Shown: positions 1 to 6,690 of the stretch, piece by piece
Layout: every line of letters starts with the position of its first letter
How positions within the stretch are numbered: position 1 is the first letter of the stretch
Assembly (NCBI GenBank): GCA_040386295.1
Contig: JAZKFR010000014.1
Location: forward strand, 1-13,996
DNA: 13,996 nucleotides
Direction: 5' to 3'
From: JAZKFR01 sp040386295
GTDB lineage: Bacteria; Pseudomonadota; Gammaproteobacteria; Burkholderiales; Rhodocyclaceae
The notes under the pieces: generated by a model
Told to the model about the DNA's origin: nothing
The model's database searches: none
Seen by the model: only the letters and a program-made list of their open reading frames with translations
Position numbers and translations under genes: made by a program

Positions 1-1220
1 AAACGCGCTGGGTCTTCCAGCGCTTCTTTCATCGCGACTAAGGCCAGCACGGCTTCGCGCCCATCGATGATGCGATGGTCGTAAGACATAGCCAGATAAT
101 TGATCGGGCGAATGACGATTTGTCCGTTCTCCACCACCGCGCGTTCTTTCGTTGCATGCACGCCCAGAATCGCCGATTGGGGCGGATTGATAATCGGCGT
201 TGATAACATTGAGCCGAAGATGCCGCCGTTAGAAATCGAAAAAGTTCCGCCGGTCAGTTCTTCCATAGACAGTTTGCCGTCTTTAGCTTTTTGTCCGTAC
301 TCGGCGATTTTCTTTTCAATATCGGCGATGCTCATCTGATCGACGTCGCGCAAAATAGGCACGACTAGACCGCGTGGGCTGCCGACGGCAATGCCGATGT
401 CGATGTAACCGTGATAAACGATGTCGTTGCCGTCAACCGAGGCGTTGACCACCGGGTAACGCTGCAAAGCGGCGACGGCTGCTTTAACGAAGAAGCCCAT
501 AAAGCCAAGGCGAACACCGTGTGCTTTCTCGAATTTCTCGCCGTATTGCTTACGTAGCGCGATGACGGGCGCCATATTGACCTCGTTGAAGGTGGTCAAT
601 ATGGCGTTGGTCGCTTGCGATTGCAGCAAGCGTTCGGCAATGCGGGCGCGTAAGCGCGACATGGGTACCCGTTGCTCTGGGCGGTCAAGGCTTAGGTTAA
701 GTGCGACCGCTGGCGCCGCTGCTAGTGTTGGCGCAGTAGCGCTAGGCGTAGGAGCGGCTTGCGCTGCCAAAGCATCTTCTTTGCTGACACGGCCGCCGCG
801 ACCCGTCCCGCTGACAGCGCTGACGGCAATGCCCTTCTCTTCGAGGATTTTGCGCGCGGCGGGCATGGCAATGCCGACGGCGGCAGTGCTCGCAGCGGGC
901 GGCGTGGCGGGCGATTTCGCCGCCGCTTTACCGTTCGCGCTTGCCGTTGCTGCGTCGCTGCTCGCATTGGTGCTTGCACTTGCGCTGGTGTCGATACGGG
1001 CGATGACTTCACCAGCGACGACGGCCGCGCCGTCGCCTTTAATGATCTCAATCAGCACACCATTATCTGGGGCAGGGAGCTCGAGAACGACTTTGTCGGT
1101 TTCTACGTCGATCAGATTTTCATCACGTTTGACTGCTGCGCCGACTTTTTTGTGCCAGGTCAACAAGCTCGCTTCGGCGACCGATTCCGATAGTTGGGGA
1201 ACTTTAACTTCAATGATCAT
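1..1220 (-). CDS. sucB: 2-oxoglutarate dehydrogenase E2, dihydrolipoyllysine succinyltransferase (C-terminus cut by window edge)
   Basis: This is the E2 core of the 2-oxoglutarate dehydrogenase complex. It moves the succinyl group from E1 to CoA through a lipoyl-lysine arm. The frame is open from ATG 1220-1218 to the window edge (406 codons seen). Residues 1-79 are a lipoyl domain with the DVETDK motif, so K43 is the likely lipoylated lysine. Residues about 80-110 are an Ala/Ser/Thr-rich flexible linker. Residues about 112-147 (PAARKILEEKG, then GTGRGGRVSKEDAL) are the E1/E3 peripheral-subunit-binding domain, followed by a second Ala/Pro linker. The acyltransferase domain starts near residue 181 (RVPMSRLRARIAERL) and ends in YDHRIIDGREAV, with catalytic H382 and D386. 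Relatives run to about 405-420 residues, so only the last few are missing. A good Shine-Dalgarno (CGGAG, about 5 nt upstream) supports the start. It lies 29 nt behind sucA and is surely co-transcribed. lpd (E3) usually follows in this family of clusters but would be off-window. Confidence 0.97.
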   Translation of the reverse strand, partial: MIIEVKVPQLSESVAEASLLTWHKKVGAAVKRDENLIDVETDKVVLELPAPDNGVLIEIIKGDGAAVVAGEVIARIDTSASASTNASSDAATASANGKAAAKSPATPPAASTAAVGIAMPAARKILEEKGIAVSAVSGTGRGGRVSKEDALAAQAAPTPSATAPTLAAAPAVALNLSLDRPEQRVPMSRLRARIAERLLQSQATNAILTTFNEVNMAPVIALRKQYGEKFEKAHGVRLGFMGFFVKAAVAALQRYPVVNASVDGNDIVYHGYIDIGIAVGSPRGLVVPILRDVDQMSIADIEKKIAEYGQKAKDGKLSMEELTGGTFSISNGGIFGSMLSTPIINPPQSAILGVHATKERAVVENGQIVIRPINYLAMSYDHRIIDGREAVLALVAMKEALEDPAR

Positions 1221-1249
1221 ATTGACTCCGTGTGTGCGCGTGGTGCGAA

Positions 1250-4084
1250 TTAGTACTCAATCTTGCCGAAGGCGGACTCGATCAGTGCTTTTTGTTGTGC
1301 GATATGTTTGCTGTTGTAGCCCACTGCAGGCGAAGCCGAAGCCGGGCGCGAGACGAGCAGTAAATGTTGTTTGTCACTTAAGGAGCGCGCTAAGTGTTGG
1401 CGTGACGCGATCCAGTACCAAGCGCCTTGGTTTCTCGGCTCATCTTGGCACCAGACAATTTCAACCGCTTTGGGGTACTTGGCGAGCTCTGCTGCGAAAG
1501 ATTTTTCTGGGAAGGGATAGAGCTGCTCAAGGCGAATGATGGCGATATGTTTGATATTTTTCGCACGTCGTTCGGCGATCAGGTCGTAATAAATTTTCCC
1601 CGAACAGAGCAGGACTCGCGTTACTTTCTTGGCGTCCAGCGCATCTACTTCACCGATGACGCGTTGGAACTCGCCTTGGCTTAGCTCTTCTAAAGTCGAG
1701 GTGGCATCTTTGTGGCGCAACAAAGATTTTGGCGAGAACACCACCAGCGGTTTACGTTGATGCCGCACCGCCTGCCGACGCAGCATGTGGAAGACCTGAG
1801 CCGGTGTGGTTGGCTGGCAAACCTCCATGTTCATTTCGGCGCAAAGCTGCATAAAACGTTCAATGCGGGCAGACGAATGCTCGGGGCCTTGGCCTTCGTA
1901 ACCATGGGGTAGGAGCATGACCAGACCGCAGGCGCGCCCCCATTTTGCTTCGCCCGAGGCAATGAACTGGTCGATGACGACCTGCGCACCATTGACGAAG
2001 TCACCGAATTGACCTTCCCAAACGACTAATTCATGCGGGTTGGCCGAGGCGTAACCATAGTCGAAGGCAAGCACGGCTTCTTCGGAGAGTACTGAGTCGA
2101 AGCACTGTAGCTTGGCTTGTTTGTCTTGCAGGTGTGCCAGCGGGTAGTAAGTGCCTTCGTCCCAGCGCTCGCGATGCTGGTCGTGCAAGGCGGCGTGACG
2201 GTGGAAGAAGGTGCCACGACCAACGTCTTCACCTGAAATACGCACGCCGTAGCCTGAAACCAGGAGCGAAGCATAGGCCAGGTTTTCTGCCATACCCCAA
2301 TCAAAAGCCAGCTTGCCTTCACCCATGGCACGTCTGTCGTCAATGACTTTTTGCACACGGCTATGTAGGGTGAAATTTTGCGGAATCGTCGTTAGGCGTT
2401 CGGCCAGGCGTTTAATTTCTTTTAGCGGAACTTGCGTGTCGCAGGTTTCGATATATTGCTTCGACAGAAACGGCGTCCAGTCTATGGTCATCGGGTGCTT
2501 GTAGCCCGCCAACACTGGGTTGTACAAAAGCTCGCCGCGATCCAAGTGGGCTCGATATTCTTTGATCATCTCGTCTGGTCCTGCGCTCGGCAGAACTGTT
2601 TCGGCGACCAATTTGTCTGCGTAAATCTGACGTGTTCCCGGATGCGCTTGAACCTTCTTGTACATCAAAGGTTGCGTCACCATCGGTTCATCTTGTTCGT
2701 TATGGCCGAGCTTGCGGTAGCAAACGATGTCGATGACCACGTCTTTTTTGAAGGTGCGGCGAAACTCAACCGCGAGGTGCGTGACAAAAGCGACGGCTTC
2801 TGGGTCGTCACCATTCACGTGAAAAATCGGCGCATCTGCCATTTTGTAGATGTCGGTGCAANNNNNNNNNNACAGCGCCGAGCGTGCGTCACGCGGGTCA
2901 GAGGTGGTAAAGCCGATCTGATTGTTGACGACGATATGGACGGTGCCGCCCGTGCCATAGCCTCGCGTTTGCGCAAAGTTGATCATCTCTTGATTGACGC
3001 CTTGTCCAGCGACGGCGGCATCGCCGTGAATCAGCACGGACAGAACCTTGTCTTGTCCTTCGGCGCCACGCCGACATTGGCGTGCATAAACAGAGCCGAC
3101 AACGACTGGGTTGACGATTTCTAGATGCGAGGGATTAAACGCCAGAGTCAAGTGACAGGGGCCGCCAGGGGTGGATACGTCTGACGAATAGCCGAGGTGA
3201 TATTTGACATCGCCCGCAGAGAAGTCCTGCGCTTTTTTACCCTCAAACTCATCGAATAGCATGGACGGTGCTTTGCCCAGGGTGTTCACCAGAACATTCA
3301 GACGACCCCGGTGCGCCATGCCGACCACAATCTCATCGACACCACCCTCGCCAGCGCTACGAATTAGCTCGTCCATTGCCAGAATTAAGGACTCGCCGCC
3401 TTCAAGCGAGAAGCGCTTCTGGCCGACGTAACGTGTGTGTAGATAACGTTCGAGTGTCTCGGCAGCAGTCAGCCGTTCAAGGAAGCGTTTTTTTTGCTTT
3501 TCGCTGTAGGCGGCTCGGCTGTGGTTTGGTTCAAGGCGATCTTGTAACCAGGAGCGTTCCTCGCGCTGGGTCATGTACATGTATTCAACGCCAACTGAAC
3601 CGCAGTAAGTGGCTTTTAGCGCGTCTAAAATTTGGCCGAGGCTTGCTTGCTCTGCGACGCCTTTGAAAGACCCGGCGTGGAACAGAGTGTTCATGTCCGC
3701 GTCGCCGAGGCCGTAATAGGCGGGGTCGAGTTCGGGTAGCGCAGGTCTGGGTTGGCGTTTTAGCGGGTCGAGATCCGCCCAGCGATCGCCGGTAGCGCGA
3801 TAAGCATTGATCAGCTCGAGCACTGCAACTTGCTTGTGATTGTCGGTCGGCGCTGCGCTGCTGCGACGTTGGCCTTGTTTTGCTTGCTCAGCAAATGCGT
3901 TGATGACCGGCAAGTGCGGCACATCGCGGGCGATAAAGCCGGGCAATTGGGCGAGTTTGTCAAAATAGTCGCGCCATTCATCGGGAACGGAGGCGGGATT
4001 GTTTAAGTAATTTTCGTAGAGTTCTTCGACGAAAGGAGCATTCCCACCAGAGAGGTAAGAGCTGCCAAACAGCTGGTTCATCAT
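1250..4084 (-). CDS. sucA: 2-oxoglutarate dehydrogenase E1 component (contains a 10-N gap)
   Basis: This thiamine-diphosphate enzyme decarboxylates 2-oxoglutarate and passes the succinyl group to the lipoyl arm of SucB. The 944-residue frame fits the family (E. coli SucA is 933). The N-terminal segment (residues about 5-42, ending in PDEWRDYF) is the E2-binding arm seen in SucA proteins. Active-site landmarks follow: GMAHRGRLNVL with H258, KYHLGYS with H296, and the ThDP/Mg motif HGDAAVAGQG with D355, ending at VNNQIGFTT with N388. The C-terminal transketolase-like half contains the EGQFGDFVNGAQV and LPHGYEGQGPEHSSAR motifs. Ten N fall at codons 405-408, between RSAL and CTDIYKM. The frame continues across them, and family alignment suggests a single Tyr codon there. 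Start choice is slightly uncertain: two ATGs in tandem (4084-4082, 4081-4079) follow a weak CAGG. It sits 94 nt downstream of gltA across a perfect hairpin. Confidence 0.98.
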   Translation of the reverse strand: MMNQLFGSSYLSGGNAPFVEELYENYLNNPASVPDEWRDYFDKLAQLPGFIARDVPHLPVINAFAEQAKQGQRRSSAAPTDNHKQVAVLELINAYRATGDRWADLDPLKRQPRPALPELDPAYYGLGDADMNTLFHAGSFKGVAEQASLGQILDALKATYCGSVGVEYMYMTQREERSWLQDRLEPNHSRAAYSEKQKKRFLERLTAAETLERYLHTRYVGQKRFSLEGGESLILAMDELIRSAGEGGVDEIVVGMAHRGRLNVLVNTLGKAPSMLFDEFEGKKAQDFSAGDVKYHLGYSSDVSTPGGPCHLTLAFNPSHLEIVNPVVVGSVYARQCRRGAEGQDKVLSVLIHGDAAVAGQGVNQEMINFAQTRGYGTGGTVHIVVNNQIGFTTSDPRDARSALXXXXCTDIYKMADAPIFHVNGDDPEAVAFVTHLAVEFRRTFKKDVVIDIVCYRKLGHNEQDEPMVTQPLMYKKVQAHPGTRQIYADKLVAETVLPSAGPDEMIKEYRAHLDRGELLYNPVLAGYKHPMTIDWTPFLSKQYIETCDTQVPLKEIKRLAERLTTIPQNFTLHSRVQKVIDDRRAMGEGKLAFDWGMAENLAYASLLVSGYGVRISGEDVGRGTFFHRHAALHDQHRERWDEGTYYPLAHLQDKQAKLQCFDSVLSEEAVLAFDYGYASANPHELVVWEGQFGDFVNGAQVVIDQFIASGEAKWGRACGLVMLLPHGYEGQGPEHSSARIERFMQLCAEMNMEVCQPTTPAQVFHMLRRQAVRHQRKPLVVFSPKSLLRHKDATSTLEELSQGEFQRVIGEVDALDAKKVTRVLLCSGKIYYDLIAERRAKNIKHIAIIRLEQLYPFPEKSFAAELAKYPKAVEIVWCQDEPRNQGAWYWIASRQHLARSLSDKQHLLLVSRPASASPAVGYNSKHIAQQKALIESAFGKIEY
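2862..2871. other. Run of 10 N inside sucA (assembly gap)
   Basis: Exactly ten ambiguous bases interrupt sucA. Reading the coding strand, CTG T precedes them and T TGC ACC follows. Family members read Leu-Tyr-Cys-Thr here, so the true filler is probably one base (TAT or TAC-like Tyr codon). Ten equals one modulo three, so the frame survives by luck. The run is a placeholder, not a measured length. Confidence 0.9.
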
Positions 4085-4141
4085 CGCAATAACCTGTGGT
4101 CAGGGTTTGTCGGGTAGGTATTGAAAAGGGCTAGCGCGAAC

Positions 4142-4169
4142 ACGGTCAGGCTTGTTTTTACCTGACCGT
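4142..4169 (-). other. Perfect 9-bp intercistronic hairpin between gltA and sucA
   Basis: ACGGTCAGG (4142-4150) and CCTGACCGT (4161-4169) are exact reverse complements around a 10-nt loop. The hairpin starts about 10 nt after the gltA stop codon and lies about 58 nt ahead of the sucA start. Neither strand has a U-tract directly after the stem, so it is a poor intrinsic terminator. An mRNA-stability or partial-termination element tuning gltA against sucA is an inference. Confidence 0.6.
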
Positions 4170-4178
4170 TTGCTTCGA

Positions 4179-5477
4179 TTAGCGTTGCTTTAAAGGCACT
4201 ACGTTACGGGCTGCAGCGCCAGTGTAGAGCTGACGCGGACGCCCAATTTTGTATTCGGGGTCGGTCAACATTTCTTCCCATTGCGTCATCCAGCCAACGG
4301 TGCGTGCGAGCGAGAAAATGCAGGTGAACATTGAGGTTGGGATGCCCAAGGCTTTTTGCACGATGCCTGAGTAAAAATCGACGTTCGGGTACAGTTTCTT
4401 TTCGACGAAATACGGGTCTTCCAGCGCAATCTTTTCTAGCTCCATGGCGAGTTTGAATAGACGATCGTTTTCTAGCCCGAGCTCTTTCAGTACGTCGTTG
4501 CAGACTTTGCGCATCAATTTGGCGCGCGGATCGAAATTTTTGTACACGCGGTGGCCAAAACCCATCAGCTTGAAGCTGTCATTCTTGTCTTTGGCGCGTG
4601 CGATGTACTCTTGAACTCGCGAGATGTCGCCGATTTCTTCGAGCATTTGTAAGCAAGCTTCGTTGGCGCCACCATGTGCCGGTCCCCACAAACAGGCGAT
4701 GCCGGCTGAGATACAGGCGAACGGGTTGGCGCCGGAAGAGCCGGCTAAACGCACGGTCGAAGTCGAGGCGTTTTGTTCGTGATCGGCGTGTAGGGTGAAA
4801 ATAACGTCCAGTGCGTTGACGAGAACCGGGTTCGGTTCGTATTGAGCGCACGGGGTGCCGAACATCATGTGCATGAAATTAGCTGTGTAGCCAAGGTCAT
4901 TGCGCGGGTGCATGAACGGTTGGCCGATCGTGTATTTGTAGGCCATCGCAACGATAGTCGGCATTTTTGCAACGATGCGATTAAAGCTGATGCTGCGATG
5001 TTCGGCGTCGGAGAAGTCAGCGGCTTCGTGGTAGAACGCTGAGAGCGCGCCGATTACCCCGACCATCACGGCCATTGGGTGTGCGTCGCGGCGGAAGCCT
5101 TGGAAGAACTTGACCAGTTGCTCATGCACCATGGTGTGGTTCTTGATCGTGGACTCGAATTGTTCTTTTTGCGCGACATTGGGTAGCTCACCGTTTTTGA
5201 GTAGGTAAGCTACTTCCAGAAAGTTGCAGTTGGCTGCGAGCTGCTCAATAGGGTAGCCGCGATACAGTAGCTCGCCTTTATCGCCGTCGATAAAAGTGAT
5301 TTTTGATTTGCAGCTTGCGGTCGACAAGAAGCCTGAGTCATAGGTAAATAGGCCGGTTTTGCCACCTAAGCTGCGAATGTCGATACAGTCGTTGCCGTGT
5401 GTCGGCGACATGATCGAAAACTCGACAGGGTCTTGTCCTTCTATGGTCAGCGTTGCCTTGCGTTCGGTTGTCATCAT
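4179..5477 (-). CDS. gltA: Citrate synthase, type II (NADH-sensitive-type) family
   Basis: Citrate synthase condenses oxaloacetate with acetyl-CoA, the entry step of the TCA cycle. The 432-residue product matches the usual length for Gram-negative hexameric enzymes (E. coli 427). The catalytic triad is visible: H268 in WGPAHGGANEA, H309 in MGFGHRVYKNFDPRAK, and D367 in NVDFYSGI. The motif LHADHEQNASTSTVR precedes the first catalytic His. C210, in MMFGTPC, aligns with the cysteine near the NADH site of E. coli GltA. That the enzyme is NADH-regulated is an inference from family, not seen. Two ATGs in tandem (5477-5475 and 5474-5472) follow an AGGGAA Shine-Dalgarno at 5486-5481. Spacing is 5-8 nt, so either could be used. 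It lies 148 nt downstream of sdhE behind a long hairpin, so it may have partly independent expression, although it belongs to the same directional cluster. Confidence 0.98.
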   Translation of the reverse strand: MMTTERKATLTIEGQDPVEFSIMSPTHGNDCIDIRSLGGKTGLFTYDSGFLSTASCKSKITFIDGDKGELLYRGYPIEQLAANCNFLEVAYLLKNGELPNVAQKEQFESTIKNHTMVHEQLVKFFQGFRRDAHPMAVMVGVIGALSAFYHEAADFSDAEHRSISFNRIVAKMPTIVAMAYKYTIGQPFMHPRNDLGYTANFMHMMFGTPCAQYEPNPVLVNALDVIFTLHADHEQNASTSTVRLAGSSGANPFACISAGIACLWGPAHGGANEACLQMLEEIGDISRVQEYIARAKDKNDSFKLMGFGHRVYKNFDPRAKLMRKVCNDVLKELGLENDRLFKLAMELEKIALEDPYFVEKKLYPNVDFYSGIVQKALGIPTSMFTCIFSLARTVGWMTQWEEMLTDPEYKIGRPRQLYTGAAARNVVPLKQR

Positions 5478-5513
5478 TTATTCCCTATTCAGGTTGGTCA
5501 TATCATCGCTGCC

Positions 5514-5552
5514 AGTAAAAAGGCTGTTCTGACGAGCAGCTTGCCTTTTACT
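5514..5552 (-). other. Long imperfect hairpin in the sdhE-gltA spacer
   Basis: Within the 148-nt spacer, a 39-nt inverted repeat folds on the coding (minus) strand as AGTAAAAGG pairing with CTTTTTACT (one G-U), then an inner GCTGCTC/GAACAGC stem with one mismatch and a GTCA loop. It ends about 36 nt before the gltA start. On the minus strand no T-run follows beyond the T-rich arm itself. On the plus strand the T-run does follow directly, but no plus-strand gene lies upstream. Possible roles are mRNA processing, protection or partial termination ahead of gltA; none is shown. Confidence 0.5.
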
Positions 5553-5625
5553 TTTTCCTACTTACTGCTGCTACTTAATCAAGACTTCGATTTTGCTCGG
5601 CTGTCATAGCAAGGGCGCTACTGAG

Positions 5626-5946
5626 CTAATTAAGAGAAGCTGGCGCATTGATTGCGATCGGGTTTGTGTCGTTGGCTGTCTTGAATTTTAAGGCGCGCAA
5701 CAGTTCAATCACCTGTGCTTGTGGTGCGTTCGTGCACAGGGCGCTGCCATTGATGAACGGCCACAGCTCGAGGTCTTCCATGTCGGCTAGCGTGATAAAT
5801 GCATCGCTTTGCTCCGGGTTGAGTTGGGGGAATACCTGCTCAAGAAATTGCCCCAGCAAGAGATCCATTTCCAGCATGGCGCGACGCGTGCAACGCCAGC
5901 GCAAGCGGTTGAGCATAACCCGATTTAGTTCTGCCGCAGCGTCCAT
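5626..5946 (-). CDS. sdhE: FAD assembly factor SdhE (succinate dehydrogenase flavinylation), variant motif
   Basis: SdhE-family proteins (YgfY, DUF339, Sdh5-like) assist covalent attachment of FAD to SdhA. This 106-residue product has the family core: LNRLRWRCTRRAMLEMDLLL (residues about 12-31), a central helical segment, and MEDLELWPFING (residues about 56-67), matching the family's DxxLxxW motif. Its position directly after sdhB supports the call. The oddity is the signature motif: the family's RGxxE appears here as R22-A23-M-L-E26, with Ala for the normally near-invariant Gly. It is also longer than usual (about 80-90), through about 10 extra N-terminal residues and a tail rich in Asn/Ala/Pro. 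The ATG (5946-5944) abuts the sdhB stop with no spacer. No strong Shine-Dalgarno is evident (GAGG lies about 12 nt away inside sdhB), so translational coupling is likely. M11 is an alternative start nearer the usual N-terminus. Confidence 0.9.
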   Translation of the reverse strand: MDAAAELNRVMLNRLRWRCTRRAMLEMDLLLGQFLEQVFPQLNPEQSDAFITLADMEDLELWPFINGSALCTNAPQAQVIELLRALKFKTANDTNPIAINAPASLN

Positions 5947-6660
5947 TTAAATCGCGCGCCTCACCATCATTTCTTTTATTTTGCCAATCGCCTTTGTTGG
6001 GTTTAAGCCTTTTGGACAGACATCAACACAGTTCATGATGCTATGGCAACGGAATAGACGGTAAGGATCCTCAAGGTCGTCTAAGCGTTCGTTCGTTGCT
6101 TGGTCGCGCGTGTCGGCAATAAAGCGATAGGCGTTGAGCAAGCCAGCGGGACCGACGAATTTGTCAGGATTCCACCAAAACGAGGGGCAGGCTGTCGAGC
6201 AGCAAGCGCAAAGAATACATTCGTAGAGGCCGTTTAGGTCTTCACGTTCTTCGGGTGACTGCAAGCGTTCGCGTTCTGGCGGTGGGGTGTCGTTGATCAA
6301 ATACGGCTTGATCGAGTGATATTGCTTGAAGAACTGGGTCATATCGACGATCAAGTCACGGATTACCGGTAGCCCCGGCAAAGGTCTGAGCACAACAGGT
6401 TGCTTCAGACTTTTGATTTCCGTTAGACAGGCTAAACCATTTTTTCCATTGATATTCATGGCGTCTGAACCACAAATGCCTTCACGACAAGAGCGTCGGT
6501 AGGACAGGGTATCGTCCTTGGCTTTTAGTTTGGTCAAGACATCGAGCAGTTTACGATCAATTGCGTCGTCAATTTCAACCGAGGCGTCCTCCATGTACGG
6601 AGCATCGTCTTTGTCAGGGTCGTAGCGATAAATTTTGAACTGCATAGTCATGGTTGCCAT
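5947..6660 (-). CDS. sdhB: Succinate dehydrogenase iron-sulfur subunit
   Basis: SdhB carries electrons from the SdhA flavin to ubiquinone through three Fe-S clusters at the cytoplasmic face of the inner membrane. All ligands expected from the E. coli enzyme are present in the 237-residue product. The [2Fe-2S] ligands are C58, C63, D66 and C78 (SCREGICGSD through NGLAC). The [4Fe-4S] and [3Fe-4S] ligands come from C148, C151, C154, C158, C205, C211 and C215 (CILCACCSTAC and RCHSIMNCVDVC). Quinone-site residues P159, W163 and H206 are also conserved. The length matches the family (E. coli 238). The start at 6660 is supported by AGGAG at 6674-6670, nine nt upstream. Met codons at residues 4 and 6 are less well spaced. 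It is 30 nt downstream of sdhA and directly upstream of sdhE. Confidence 0.99.
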   Translation of the reverse strand: MATMTMQFKIYRYDPDKDDAPYMEDASVEIDDAIDRKLLDVLTKLKAKDDTLSYRRSCREGICGSDAMNINGKNGLACLTEIKSLKQPVVLRPLPGLPVIRDLIVDMTQFFKQYHSIKPYLINDTPPPERERLQSPEEREDLNGLYECILCACCSTACPSFWWNPDKFVGPAGLLNAYRFIADTRDQATNERLDDLEDPYRLFRCHSIMNCVDVCPKGLNPTKAIGKIKEMMVRRAI

Positions 6661-6690
6661 CTTCAGTCACTCCTTACGTGCTAAGTGCGA

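Noticed and set aside
562..1539. Plus-strand open frame of 325 codons over sucB and sucA
   Set aside because: It is antisense to two well-conserved genes, its product is low-complexity Ala/Ser/Arg sequence with no recognisable domain, and it has no ribosome site. It is a shadow of the GC-rich, Ala-rich SucB linker codons.
2432..3124. Plus-strand open frame of 230 codons inside sucA
   Set aside because: It is antisense to a highly conserved coding region, crosses the N run and has no family resemblance or ribosome site.
5514..5556. Plus-strand rho-independent terminator
   Set aside because: A T-run follows the hairpin on the plus strand, but no plus-strand gene lies upstream, so such a role has no transcript to act on.
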